Shown: piece after piece, positions 8,023 through 16,647 of the stretch
Numbering within the stretch: the first letter of the stretch is position 1
Layout of the letters: each line of letters starts with the position of its first letter
Assembly: GCF_900188455.1 (NCBI RefSeq)
Contig: NZ_FZOL01000018.1
Location: 92,974-156,973, forward strand
Length of the DNA stretch: 64,000 nucleotides
DNA from: Pseudomonas japonica
GTDB taxonomy: Bacteria; Pseudomonadota; Gammaproteobacteria; Pseudomonadales; Pseudomonadaceae
Reading direction: 5' to 3'
Notes under the pieces: model-generated
What the model saw: only the letters and a program-made list of their open reading frames with translations
Database searches by the model: none
Told to the model about the DNA's origin: nothing
Program-made: the position numbers and the translations under genes

Positions 8023-9063
8023 TTACTTGGCTTGAGCTTCTACTTGAGCTTCAACGCGACGGTTGACAGCGCGACCAGCTTCGGTGGCGTTGTCGGCAAC
8101 CGGACGGGACTCACCGTAGCCAACCGACTGAACGCGGTTCGACTCAACACCGTACTGGTTGGTCAGCACTTCCTTGACTGCCTTGGCGCGACGGTCGGAC
8201 AGCTTCTGGTTGTAAGCGTCGGTACCAACGGAGTCGGTGTGACCTTCAACGGTGGTGGTGGTTTGTGGGTACTGCTTCATGAAGTCAGCCAGGTTCTTGA
8301 TATCGCCGTAGCTGTTTGGCTTCACGACCGACTTGTCGAAGTCGAACTTGACGTCCAGCTCAACGCGAACGACTTCGGCAACAGCCGGGCAGCCGTCGGC
8401 GTCAACGGTGACGTTGGCCGGAGTGTCAGGGCACTTGTCGACGTTGTCGCAGACGCCGTCGTTGTCGCTGTCGGAGCAGACTTCAGCTACTGGAGCAGGA
8501 GCTGGAGCAGCGGCAGGCTTGGTGCTGCCACCGAAGTTCAGGCCGACACCGACGGTAGGCGCCCACTCGGTGTTGCCGTTGTCGATGTTGTATTGAGCTT
8601 GAACGCCAGCACGGGCGAAGAAGTATTCGGTGATGTACCACTTGGCACCGGCGCCCAGGTTGGCGAAGGTGGAGTGGTCACGGCCACCGCGAGTGGCCTG
8701 GCCCAGGCTTTCGTGGGCGAAACCAGCGGAAACGTATGGACGCAGACCAACGTCGGCAGCGCCGAAGTGGTAAGTCGCGTCGAGACCGGTTTTCGAGCCT
8801 TTGATGTCCTTGTTGAACACATCACCACGAGCGTTGTGAGTCTCGTTGTAGTTCAGGTCCAGGGACACATCGTCGGTCAGGAAGTAGCCGAGACGAACAC
8901 CAGGATTGGTGCCATCATTCTTGAAGTTACGTTCGCTATCGTAGTACTGCTTAGTGACGTTACCTTCAATCTCGACTGCGCCTTGGCCTTGTGCCAGTGC
9001 GCCGAAGGAAGTTGCGGCAACAAGAGAACCAATGGCCAAGCCCAAGGTGTTTTTCAATTTCAT
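8023..9063 (-). CDS. oprF: OprF, major outer-membrane porin / peptidoglycan-binding OmpA-family protein
   Basis: 346 residues. A signal peptide (MKLKNTLGLAIGSLVAATSF, cleavage after ALA at about 24) precedes an eight-stranded beta-barrel of about 160 residues. A proline/alanine hinge follows, then a calcium-binding-type loop with four cysteines (VCSDSDNDGVCDNVDKCPD), then an OmpA-like C-terminal domain (TVEGHTDSVGTDAYNQKLSD) that holds peptidoglycan. OprF is a structural porin and a sensor-type surface protein in Pseudomonas. GGGGA about 10 bases upstream serves as ribosome-binding site. The 110 bases between sigX and oprF hold its promoters; the family precedent is SigX-dependent plus sigma-70 expression. 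Confidence 0.97.
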   Translation of the reverse strand: MKLKNTLGLAIGSLVAATSFGALAQGQGAVEIEGNVTKQYYDSERNFKNDGTNPGVRLGYFLTDDVSLDLNYNETHNARGDVFNKDIKGSKTGLDATYHFGAADVGLRPYVSAGFAHESLGQATRGGRDHSTFANLGAGAKWYITEYFFARAGVQAQYNIDNGNTEWAPTVGVGLNFGGSTKPAAAPAPAPVAEVCSDSDNDGVCDNVDKCPDTPANVTVDADGCPAVAEVVRVELDVKFDFDKSVVKPNSYGDIKNLADFMKQYPQTTTTVEGHTDSVGTDAYNQKLSDRRAKAVKEVLTNQYGVESNRVQSVGYGESRPVADNATEAGRAVNRRVEAQVEAQAK

Positions 9064-9173
9064 CCGTTAAATCCCCATTTGGTGATTGTTAAGCAGTCCC
9101 CACCAATTCCGGGGGACAACTCGACGGCAAGTTTAGCAGAACTCACCGGGTCGTTAGAGAAAATTCCGTAGGA

Positions 9174-9764
9174 CTAAGTTTCAATCTGTCCGGAAAATTT
9201 CTCGCGAAGCTTGTCCAGCGCACGCTTGTAACGCATTTTCGTTGCGCTCAAGCCCATATGCATGATGTCGGCGATTTCCTGGAATTCCAGCTCTGCGACA
9301 AATCGTAGCACCAGGATTTCCCGATCAATGGGGTTCACATGAACCAACCAGCGATCCAGCCCGCCCTTCTCTTCCGGCTTCGGCGATTTCTCTTCTGAAG
9401 CTTCTTCCACCGGATCGAGACTCAGGGCATCCATCAACCGCCGCTTGCGCCGCTCCTTGCGGTACTGGGTGATGCACTCGTTGTAGGTGATGCTGTAGAG
9501 CCAGGTCTTGAACTTGGATTTGCCCTCGAAGTTCTTCAGACCGTACAGGACCTTCAGCATCACCTCCTGACAGACATCGTCGGCATCCCGATCGTTCCCG
9601 AGATAGCGCGCGCAAACGTTAAAAAGTGTGCGCTGGTAGCGCCGCATGAGCTCTTCATAGGCGCGGGTGACGTGAAATAGCTCCTCATGCGAACGCGCCA
9701 CCAACTCCTCATCGGTGAGTTCGCGGGGGTCGTAACGCATGGGCAGCGAGGTGACTTTATTCAA
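9174..9764 (-). CDS. sigX: SigX, ECF sigma factor (TTG start)
   Basis: 196 residues. Region 2 is seen at CARYLGNDRDADDVCQEVML followed by KTWLYSITYNECITQYRK; region 4 is IDREILVLRFVAELEFQEIA. SigX directs transcription of oprF and membrane-lipid genes in Pseudomonas under envelope stress. The first codon at 9764 is TTG; the alternative is ATG at 9740 (MRYDPREL). I prefer the TTG because it keeps an N-terminus (MNK...RYDPREL) that agrees with remembered SigX proteins. Neither start has a good ribosome-binding site. It sits upstream of oprF and downstream of cmpX in the same direction. Confidence 0.95.
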   Translation of the reverse strand: MNKVTSLPMRYDPRELTDEELVARSHEELFHVTRAYEELMRRYQRTLFNVCARYLGNDRDADDVCQEVMLKVLYGLKNFEGKSKFKTWLYSITYNECITQYRKERRKRRLMDALSLDPVEEASEEKSPKPEEKGGLDRWLVHVNPIDREILVLRFVAELEFQEIADIMHMGLSATKMRYKRALDKLREKFSGQIET

Positions 9765-9852
9765 AACAAATCAGGCCGACAGTCAGGTATTCGTCGCCGC
9801 TCGCCCGGGAGGGGCGATTTCGCGGCGGCATACATTAACAGGATTTGTCCGG

Positions 9853-10677
9853 TTAGCGGCTACTGACACGCTGCTCCAGCAGGGTCCGATTGGACAGCGA
9901 CACCAAATCGCCATCATCGGTCAGCACCACCGTCTTGACCGTGCCGATCTCTTCGATCTGGCCTTCGACGTCGCCAATCCGTACATCCTGACCGACTTGG
10001 TAGAGCTCGCGGACATAGATACCGGCAATGATCTGCCCGGCGATTTCCCGACTGCCGAGGCCCATGGCCAGGGCCACGGCCAGACCAACGGTAATCAGGC
10101 CGATGACGATCACGTGGTTGAGGAGGTCGGTTTTCACCTCCAGCTGGCTGATCGCCACCGAGATGCTGATGATGATCACCAGGCCCTGGGCGATGCGTCC
10201 GATACCTGCCGCGTATTCCAGGCCGATACCCTCGGCGGCGCCGCGTACCAGGCCATTGGCGAACTGCGCCAGGAGCAGACCGCAGAGCAGCACCAACGCG
10301 CCACCGAAGACTTTCGGCAGGTACAGGGCGAGCATGTCGAGCGTCGCGGAAACCCGCTCCAGGCCGAGGGACTCGGCGGCGGACACGAGGAATACCAGGA
10401 GCACGAACCAGTAGACGATCTTGCCGATCAGGGTCGAGATCGGCACCTGGATACCGACACGGCTGAGCATCTTGGTCAGGCCGGTACCCGCCATCAGGCG
10501 ATCGAGGCCGAGCTTGGCCAGCAGTTTGGACAGCAGGGTGTCGAGCAGCTTGGCCACGACGAAGCCGAGCAGCACGACCACCAGGGCGCCAAACAGGTTG
10601 GGGATGAAGTTCGCGACTTTGGTCCACAACGCGGTCATCGCAGCGACCAGGCTCTGGGTCCAGAGATCAAGTTCCAT
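9853..10677 (-). CDS. cmpX: CmpX, MscS-like small mechanosensitive channel protein
   Basis: 274 residues with about five membrane segments and a short MscS-type domain (GLGSREIAGQIIAGIYVREL then YQVGQDVRIGDVEGQIEEIG). It is probably an inner-membrane channel that responds to membrane tension; in Pseudomonas it affects SigX activity. An internal repeated segment (FGALVVVLLGFVVAKLLDTL and FGGALVLLCGLLLAQFANGL) suggests tandem conserved TM-helix units. I used the ATG at 10677, two bases after the crfX stop; an in-frame TTG lies two codons upstream. Confidence 0.9.
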   Translation of the reverse strand: MELDLWTQSLVAAMTALWTKVANFIPNLFGALVVVLLGFVVAKLLDTLLSKLLAKLGLDRLMAGTGLTKMLSRVGIQVPISTLIGKIVYWFVLLVFLVSAAESLGLERVSATLDMLALYLPKVFGGALVLLCGLLLAQFANGLVRGAAEGIGLEYAAGIGRIAQGLVIIISISVAISQLEVKTDLLNHVIVIGLITVGLAVALAMGLGSREIAGQIIAGIYVRELYQVGQDVRIGDVEGQIEEIGTVKTVVLTDDGDLVSLSNRTLLEQRVSSR

Positions 10678-10679
10678 AT

Positions 10680-10922
10680 TCAATCGGCCTTATCAGCTTT
10701 GGAAGCGGTGCGGCGAACCGGCGCGACATGCGCCGAGCCATTGTTGATGGCGATCATCAGCGCCTGGCTCCAGCGGCCAAGCAGACTGAACAGATCGCCG
10801 GCGCCGACCTGGCGGTTGGCGGTTTTCAGGACACGCCCGAGGCAGGCATCGTCATCCCGGTCCTGGCCGGAAGGCGACGCCTTGAGCATGTCTCGCAGGG
10901 ATTGTTCAAACGGATCGTGCAT
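10680..10922 (-). CDS. crfX: CrfX, small protein of the sigX-cmpX locus
   Basis: 80 residues, MHDPFEQSLRDMLKASPSGQ onward, soluble and without a catalytic motif. Position and sequence match crfX, which lies directly upstream of cmpX in Pseudomonas and belongs to the SigX-linked envelope-stress genes. The ATG at 10922 has GAGG six bases upstream; an in-frame start five codons earlier has no such site. It is nearly joined to cmpX (two bases). Molecular function is unknown. Confidence 0.85.
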   Translation of the reverse strand: MHDPFEQSLRDMLKASPSGQDRDDDACLGRVLKTANRQVGAGDLFSLLGRWSQALMIAINNGSAHVAPVRRTASKADKAD

Positions 10923-11022
10923 GGGCACCTCGCGCAATGTCTGTCAAAGACGAGACGCCCGTGCCACGGGTCACATGAACAATTCGCACGGGGGTCGGGA
11001 ATGAATTCGTCAAAATCGCTTC

Positions 11023-12018
11023 TCACACCCAGCGCAGGCGGCGGAACAGCCACCACTGCCCGAGGGCCAGGCCCAGCACCAACAGGCTGGCATAGAGGAA
11101 GCCCAATGGACTGTCGGAGCCGGGAATGCCGCCGACATTGATGCCGAGCAGGCCGGTGACGAAGCTCATCGGCAGGAAAATGCAGGTGATGATGCCGAAG
11201 CGGTACATGGTCCGGTTCATCCGTTCGTTGAGGCGACGGTCCTCGCTTTCCAGGACCATCGCCACCCGCTCACGGGTAAGTTCCAGCTCTTCCAGGTACC
11301 GGATCAGGCTGTTGTTCAGCTCGTTCCAGTAGTCCGCGTCGTCCTCGACGAACCACGGCCACTTGTTGCGCGCCAACTGCGCGTAGATTTCCCGCTGTGG
11401 CGCAAGGAACCGGCGCAGCCCGGCAGCGCGCCGGCGCATCTGCTGCAAGACGCCATGTTCCGGGGTGTAGCGCTCGTCGGCTTCGAGTTTTTCTTCCTCG
11501 TCGTCGACCAGTTCCGAGAGATCGGAAACCACCGCCTGGATCTTGTCCGTCAGCAACTGCGCCAGGCTCAGCAGCAACTCCGACGCGGTGCGCGGACCCC
11601 GTCCTTCGTCCAGTTGCTGCAACAGCTCGTCGGTGGCGCGCAGGGGCCGCAGACGCAGGGAAATCACACGCTGGGCCTGGGCAAAGATGCGCACCGAGAC
11701 CATGTCCTCGGGTTCCGCGCCTGGATTGAGGTTGACTCCGCGCAGAAACAGAAGCATCTGCGCATCGGGCTGCGGCAGCATGCGCGGGCGGGTGTTCTCC
11801 TCCAGCAGCAGGTCGCAGGCGAATTCGTTGAGGCCGCTGTCCTGGCGCAGCCAGGTCTGGGTCTGCGGGTGACCGCGGTCCCAGTGCAGCCAGAGGCTTT
11901 CCTCCGGCTGCAGGACCAGGGCGTCGAGTTCAGTCCGAGCGATAGGACGCGCACCGCCCCTGCCATCGAGAACCAGGGCATGAACCAGCCCCCACTGCGC
12001 GTTGTCTTCCTCGAACAT
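11023..12018 (-). CDS. cmaX: CmaX / ZntB-like CorA-family metal transporter
   Basis: 331 residues. A large cytoplasmic N-terminal funnel with coiled-coil segments (LSELVDDEEEKLEADERY; YLEELELTRERVAMVLESED) leads to two C-terminal membrane helices. The loop reads GLLGINVGGIPG, so the CorA-family GxN motif is GIN, as in the ZntB branch. The family moves Mg2+, Zn2+ or other divalent cations. Position next to crfX-cmpX matches the gene named cmaX in P. aeruginosa. The start at 12018 has GGAG seven bases upstream. The transported ion cannot be read from the sequence. Confidence 0.88.
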   Translation of the reverse strand: MFEEDNAQWGLVHALVLDGRGGARPIARTELDALVLQPEESLWLHWDRGHPQTQTWLRQDSGLNEFACDLLLEENTRPRMLPQPDAQMLLFLRGVNLNPGAEPEDMVSVRIFAQAQRVISLRLRPLRATDELLQQLDEGRGPRTASELLLSLAQLLTDKIQAVVSDLSELVDDEEEKLEADERYTPEHGVLQQMRRRAAGLRRFLAPQREIYAQLARNKWPWFVEDDADYWNELNNSLIRYLEELELTRERVAMVLESEDRRLNERMNRTMYRFGIITCIFLPMSFVTGLLGINVGGIPGSDSPLGFLYASLLVLGLALGQWWLFRRLRWV

Positions 12019-12045
12019 CCTTACTCCATCGTCCTGTCTATTGGC

Positions 12046-12534
12046 TCACTCGGGCATGCTCAGCGGGCTAGGCGAGATGATCACGCCGTTGTTGTCCGCG
12101 TAGATGTACTGGCCCGGGTGGAAAGTGACGCCAGCGAAGGTCACCGCGACGTTGAGGTCGCCGATGCCGCGCTTGTCGGTCTTCATCGGGTGGCTGGCCA
12201 GGGCCTGCACGCCGACGTCGGTCTGCGCCAGGACGTCGACGTCACGCACGCAACCATAGATCACCAGGCCTTCCCAGCCATTCTTCGCCGCCTTCTCGGC
12301 AAGCATGTCGCCCAGCAGCGCGCGGCGCAGCGAACCGCCACCGTCGACCACCAGGACCTTGCCCTTGCCGTCGAGATCGACCTGCTCCTTGACCAGCGAG
12401 TTGTCCTCGAAGCACTTGATGGTGACGATCTCGCCGCCGAACGAGTCGCGACCGCCGAAGTTGCTGAACATCGGCTCCAGCACCTGCACCAGTTCAGGGT
12501 AGGCGTCGCACAAATCGGGCGTAACGTAATGCAT
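12046..12534 (-). CDS. rraA: RraA-family protein (RNase E inhibitor-like / HMG aldolase-like)
   Basis: 162 residues. Family core: GGEIVTIKCFEDNSLVKEQV near residue 33, VLVVDGGGSLRRALLGDMLA near 60-80 and VIYGCVRDVD near 90. RraA proteins are trimers; E. coli RraA binds RNase E, while others are metal-dependent 4-hydroxy-4-methyl-2-oxoglutarate aldolases. The G-x20-R-D pattern used for aldolase activity (GGSLRRALLGDMLAE, then CVRDVD) is present, so enzymatic activity is possible. The start has AGGAG eight bases upstream. cmaX lies 27 bases downstream in the same direction. Confidence 0.9.
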   Translation of the reverse strand: MHYVTPDLCDAYPELVQVLEPMFSNFGGRDSFGGEIVTIKCFEDNSLVKEQVDLDGKGKVLVVDGGGSLRRALLGDMLAEKAAKNGWEGLVIYGCVRDVDVLAQTDVGVQALASHPMKTDKRGIGDLNVAVTFAGVTFHPGQYIYADNNGVIISPSPLSMPE

Positions 12535-12627
12535 GGGAAACTCCTGTCAGACAGAGAAAATGGATGTCGGATTCACAATCACTGAAATGGACGAAACCTG
12601 GCAATACGGCTTTAGACCAGACTCAGG

Positions 12628-12927
12628 CTACACGTCGATGCCAATGCGGTCACCCTCATACGCCACCTTGTACAGGCTGAGCCCCGCGCAGCCCGGCTGC
12701 AGCGCCCTCCCGGACGACAGGCTGAAGGCCAGGCCATGCCGCGGACAACGCAGCACGTCACCCTCCACGGTGGCCGCGGCCAACGACGCGCCCTGATGCG
12801 GGCAGCGCTCATCGATCAGCACCGGGCGATTATCCACCACCAGCAACAGCAACGCCTGGCCGTTGACCCGGAAAGCCTTGCGATAGCCATCGTGCAGATT
12901 GATCAGCCGCTCAAGGGCAACGAACAT
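12628..12927 (-). CDS. Small Rieske [2Fe-2S] protein
   Basis: 99 residues from the ATG at 12927. Both cluster-binding boxes are present: CPHQG near residue 43 and CPRHG near 63, the CxH-x16-17-CxxH spacing of Rieske ferredoxins. No other domain is seen, so it probably acts as a small electron carrier. An in-frame GTG at 12975 would add a hydrophobic segment (FVGYLVTFCFWVLVMFVAL) and place the start three bases after the hydrolase stop; neither start has a clear ribosome-binding site. The start, and so whether the protein is membrane-anchored, is unresolved. The partner oxidase or oxygenase is not in the window. Confidence 0.8.
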   Translation of the reverse strand: MFVALERLINLHDGYRKAFRVNGQALLLLVVDNRPVLIDERCPHQGASLAAATVEGDVLRCPRHGLAFSLSSGRALQPGCAGLSLYKVAYEGDRIGIDV

Positions 12928-12978
12928 GACAAGGACCCAAAAACAGAAAGTGACCAGATAGCCGACAAACGTCACATC

Positions 12979-13977
12979 TTAGCCGTTAACGGGCTCCGGC
13001 GAAACGTCCGACACCACCTGCCGCTCAATCATCGCCAACGGATCGCGCAACCAGCGCTCCACCAACGGCCAGACCTGAGTTTGCGCAGGCTTGCTGACCA
13101 GCATATCCACATGGCCGAAGTTGTCGAATCCCTCTTCCTTGCCCAGGCGCAGAAAACGCTTGTCGTCGCTGCCGATCTGCTCGAACAGCTTGCGACAGGC
13201 CCACACCGGGTCCTGGAAATCACCGGCGCCAGCAACCGTCAGCACCGGCACACGCACCTCTGCCAGGCCAGCCCACCAGTCGCGCTCCTTGTCGCCGAAA
13301 CGGCCGAACAGACCGAACCAGCGCATGCTTTCGATGGCCAGGCCGATCGGCTCGTCTTCCGGGCCGCGCTTGAACCGCGAACCGGAAATATGCGGGAAGC
13401 GCTTGAGCAGCAGACGACTGCCCCATTCCAGCGGCGGAATCTTCAGTGGCCAGTAGGTGCGACTGACCTGAGTGCCAAAGAACGCGGCGCTGGCGATCCG
13501 CGTCTCGTCCAGGTAACGCCCACCCAGGGCCGCCGCCAGGGTCGTGCCGCCCAGGGAATGGCCGAGCCAGTGCGCAGGCTGGGCGGTCTGCTCGTGAACG
13601 AAGGCGGCGATGGCCGGCAGATCATAGGCGGCATAGTCCGCGACACGATTGGCGTTGTAGTCGCGATTGCGCGGCGACAGGCCGTGGCCGCGCATTTCCG
13701 CGATCCACACATCGAATCCGGCGCGCGCCAGATGGGCGCCGAGCCCGATACCCCTGGGCGAAAACCAGAAGCGGCGATTGGAGAAACTGCCGTGCAGAAG
13801 GATCACCGGCACGCCCCGGACCGCATCCTGGTCGGCCATGCCAAGGCGGGTCAGCGCCAGCTCGACACTCGGGTCGGGGCTGTTGCCGGCCTTCAGGCGG
13901 TAGACGTCCTCGCTCAGGTCACCACAACGTTCGGCCCTGAGCAGGGCGACGGGAAAAAGGCTGCTGCTGCTTTGCAT
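12979..13977 (-). CDS. Alpha/beta hydrolase (esterase/lipase-like)
   Basis: 332 residues. The oxyanion segment VILLHGSFSNRRFW (near 62) and nucleophile elbow GHSLGG (near 138) are clear. Acid and histidine candidates are AGAGDFQDPVWA and FDNFGHVDMLV near residues 240-290. No signal peptide is seen. The RGHGLSPRN segment resembles polyhydroxyalkanoate-depolymerase-like and lysophospholipase-type hydrolases, but the substrate is unknown. I took the ATG at 13977 (MQSSSS); an in-frame ATG 14 codons upstream runs into the ppsA 3' flank. It precedes the Rieske gene and follows ppsA in the same direction. Confidence 0.85.
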   Translation of the reverse strand: MQSSSSLFPVALLRAERCGDLSEDVYRLKAGNSPDPSVELALTRLGMADQDAVRGVPVILLHGSFSNRRFWFSPRGIGLGAHLARAGFDVWIAEMRGHGLSPRNRDYNANRVADYAAYDLPAIAAFVHEQTAQPAHWLGHSLGGTTLAAALGGRYLDETRIASAAFFGTQVSRTYWPLKIPPLEWGSRLLLKRFPHISGSRFKRGPEDEPIGLAIESMRWFGLFGRFGDKERDWWAGLAEVRVPVLTVAGAGDFQDPVWACRKLFEQIGSDDKRFLRLGKEEGFDNFGHVDMLVSKPAQTQVWPLVERWLRDPLAMIERQVVSDVSPEPVNG

Positions 13978-14083
13978 AGGCTTCTTGCACGAAAAAGGGC
14001 GCGTCCACTCATTGGACACGCCCTGGATAAAAGCGTCGCGGCGCTCGCCGCCCGGGGACGAGGAGCGCCGCGTGTCTAGCGGA

Positions 14084-16459
14084 TCAGACCGCGCCCTGAC
14101 CTTCGGCCAGGAAGAACCAGGTCTCCAGTACGGAGTCGGGGTTCAGCGAAACGCTTTCGATGCCCTGCTCCATCAGCCACTTGGCCAGGTCCGGGTGGTC
14201 CGAAGGACCCTGACCGCAGATACCGATGTACTTGCCCGCCTTGTTGCACGCCTGGATGGCGTTGGCCAGCAGCTTCTTCACCGCGGGATTCCGCTCGTCG
14301 AACAGGTGCGCGATGATCCCGGAGTCGCGGTCCAGGCCCAGGGTCAGCTGGGTCAGGTCGTTGGAACCGATGGAGAAGCCGTCGAAGTACTCGAGGAACT
14401 CGTCGGCGAGGATGGCGTTGGATGGCAGTTCGCACATCATGATCACGCGCAGGCCGTTGACACCACGACCCAGGCCGTTCTCGGCGAGCAGGTCGACGAC
14501 CTGGCTGGCTTCGCCCAAGGTGCGCACGAACGGCACCATGATCTCGACGTTGGTCAGGCCCATTTCGTTGCGCACACGCTTCAGCGCACGGCATTCCAGC
14601 TCGAAGCAGTCACGGAACGACTCGCTGATGTAGCGCGACGCACCACGGAAGCCGAGCATCGGGTTCTCTTCTTCCGGCTCGTAGAGCTTGCCGCCGATCA
14701 GGTTGGCGTATTCGTTGGACTTGAAGTCCGACAGACGCACGATGACCTTCTTCGGCCAGAACGCCGCGGCCAGGGTGCTGATGCCCTCGACCAGCTTCTC
14801 GACGTAGAAGCCGACCGGATCGTTGTAGCCGGCGATGCGCTTGTCGACGCTTTCCTTCAGCTCTTGCGGCAGGCCCGCGTAGTTCAGCAGCGCTTTCGGG
14901 TGCACGCCGATCATGCGGTTGATGATGAACTCCAGGCGCGCCAGGCCGACACCGGCATTGGGCAGCTGGGCGAAGTCGAAAGCGCGGTCCGGGTTGCCGA
15001 CGTTCATCATGATCTTGAACGGCAGGTCGGGCATGGCGTCGACCGAGTTCTGACGCACGTCGAAGCCCAGTTCGCCTTCGAAGATGAAACCGGTGTCGCC
15101 TTCGGCGCAGGAAACGGTCACACCCTGGCCATCCTTCAGCACCTGAGTGGCGTTGCCGCAACCGACCACGGCCGGAATACCCAGCTCACGGGCGATGATC
15201 GCCGCGTGACAGGTACGCCCGCCGCGGTTGGTGACGATGGCGCTGGCGCGCTTCATCACCGGTTCCCAGTCCGGGTCGGTCATGTCGGAGACCAGCACGT
15301 CGCCCGGCTGGACCTTGTCCATTTCCGATACGTCATGGATCACGCGGACCTTGCCGGCGCCGATGCGCTGGCCGATGGCGCGGCCTTCGACGAGGACGGT
15401 GCCCTTCTCTTTCAACAGGTAGCGTTCCATGACGTTGGCGCTGGAACGGCTCTTCACGGTTTCCGGACGGGCCTGGACGATGTACAGCTTGCCGTCGTCG
15501 CCGTCTTTGGCCCATTCGATGTCCATCGGACGCTGGTAGTGCTTCTCGATGATCATCGCCTGCTTGGCCAGCTCGCTGACCTCGGCATCGCTCAGGCAGA
15601 AGCGTGCGCGATCGGCGCGGTCGACATCGACGGTCTTGACCGAACGACCGGCCTTGGCTTCCTCGCCGTAGACCATCTTGATCGCCTTGCTGCCCAGGTT
15701 GCGGCGCAGGATGGCCGGGCGGCCGGCTTCGAGGGTGTTCTTGTGGACGTAGAACTCGTCCGGGTTGACCGCGCCCTGCACGACGGTTTCACCCAGGCCG
15801 TAGGCGCCGGTGATGAAGACCACGTCGCGGAAGCCCGATTCGGTGTCGAGGGTGAACATCACGCCCGCCGTTCCGGTTTCCGAACGGACCATGCGCTGCA
15901 CGCCGGCGGACAGGGCCACCAGCTTGTGGTCGAAGCCCTGGTGGACGCGGTAGGAAATGGCGCGGTCGTTGAACAGCGAGGCGAACACTTCCTTGGCCGC
16001 GCGGATCACGTTGTCCACGCCGCGGATGTTCAGGAAGGTCTCCTGCTGGCCGGCGAAGGAAGCGTCCGGCAGGTCTTCGGCGGTGGCCGAGGAACGTACC
16101 GCGACGGCCATGTTGTCGTTGCCCTGGGCCATTTCGGCGAAGGCGGTGCGGATTTCCGCGTCGAGACGAGCCGGGAACTCGGCTTCCATCACCCACTGAC
16201 GAATCTGCGCACCGGTCTTGGCCAGAGCGTTGACGTCGTCGACATCCAGCGCGTCGAGGGCGGCGTGGATCTTGTCGTTCAGCCCGCTCTGCTCGAGGAA
16301 GTCACGGTACGCCTGAGCCGTAGTGGCAAAGCCGCCGGGAACCGATACACCGGCACCCGCGAGGTTACTGATCATCTCGCCCAGGGATGCGTTCTTGCCC
16401 CCCACATGCTCCACATCATGGACGCCGAGCTTATCGAGGGAAACTACGTACTCTACCAA
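14084..16459 (-). CDS. ppsA: Phosphoenolpyruvate synthase (TTG start)
   Basis: 791 residues, MVEYVVSLDKLGVHDVEHVG onward. It converts pyruvate, ATP and water to PEP, AMP and phosphate, the entry to gluconeogenesis. In order: an ATP-grasp nucleotide-binding domain (VRSSATAEDLPDASFAGQQE), the swivelling phosphohistidine domain (NRGGRTCHAAIIARELGIP, histidine near 420) and the PEP/pyruvate TIM barrel (IGSNDLTQLTLGLDRDSG; CGQGPSDHP). The first codon is TTG, preceded by GGAGAG, and the resulting N-terminus is the standard one. It is divergent from ppsR, which regulates its product. Confidence 0.97.
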   Translation of the reverse strand: MVEYVVSLDKLGVHDVEHVGGKNASLGEMISNLAGAGVSVPGGFATTAQAYRDFLEQSGLNDKIHAALDALDVDDVNALAKTGAQIRQWVMEAEFPARLDAEIRTAFAEMAQGNDNMAVAVRSSATAEDLPDASFAGQQETFLNIRGVDNVIRAAKEVFASLFNDRAISYRVHQGFDHKLVALSAGVQRMVRSETGTAGVMFTLDTESGFRDVVFITGAYGLGETVVQGAVNPDEFYVHKNTLEAGRPAILRRNLGSKAIKMVYGEEAKAGRSVKTVDVDRADRARFCLSDAEVSELAKQAMIIEKHYQRPMDIEWAKDGDDGKLYIVQARPETVKSRSSANVMERYLLKEKGTVLVEGRAIGQRIGAGKVRVIHDVSEMDKVQPGDVLVSDMTDPDWEPVMKRASAIVTNRGGRTCHAAIIARELGIPAVVGCGNATQVLKDGQGVTVSCAEGDTGFIFEGELGFDVRQNSVDAMPDLPFKIMMNVGNPDRAFDFAQLPNAGVGLARLEFIINRMIGVHPKALLNYAGLPQELKESVDKRIAGYNDPVGFYVEKLVEGISTLAAAFWPKKVIVRLSDFKSNEYANLIGGKLYEPEEENPMLGFRGASRYISESFRDCFELECRALKRVRNEMGLTNVEIMVPFVRTLGEASQVVDLLAENGLGRGVNGLRVIMMCELPSNAILADEFLEYFDGFSIGSNDLTQLTLGLDRDSGIIAHLFDERNPAVKKLLANAIQACNKAGKYIGICGQGPSDHPDLAKWLMEQGIESVSLNPDSVLETWFFLAEGQGAV

Positions 16460-16647
16460 GGTGATCTCTCCACTAACTGTATTGGAAAAGCTCAGGACGC
16501 CGGTGAATCCCCCGCGGGACCGACCGGGCGCTTGTGGCCTGGACCTGGAAAATAAGTGAGAATGCCGACGATGTCGTTACGATGGCGTTCGGCAAACCGA
16601 ACCTATCATATCCAAGATTCGTCACCAGCTTAAGGCCCATGGCGCAA

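Noticed and set aside
13985..16555. Open frame of 856 codons antisense to ppsA
   Set aside because: Shadow of ppsA, rich in His, Val, Asp and Gly, without domains.
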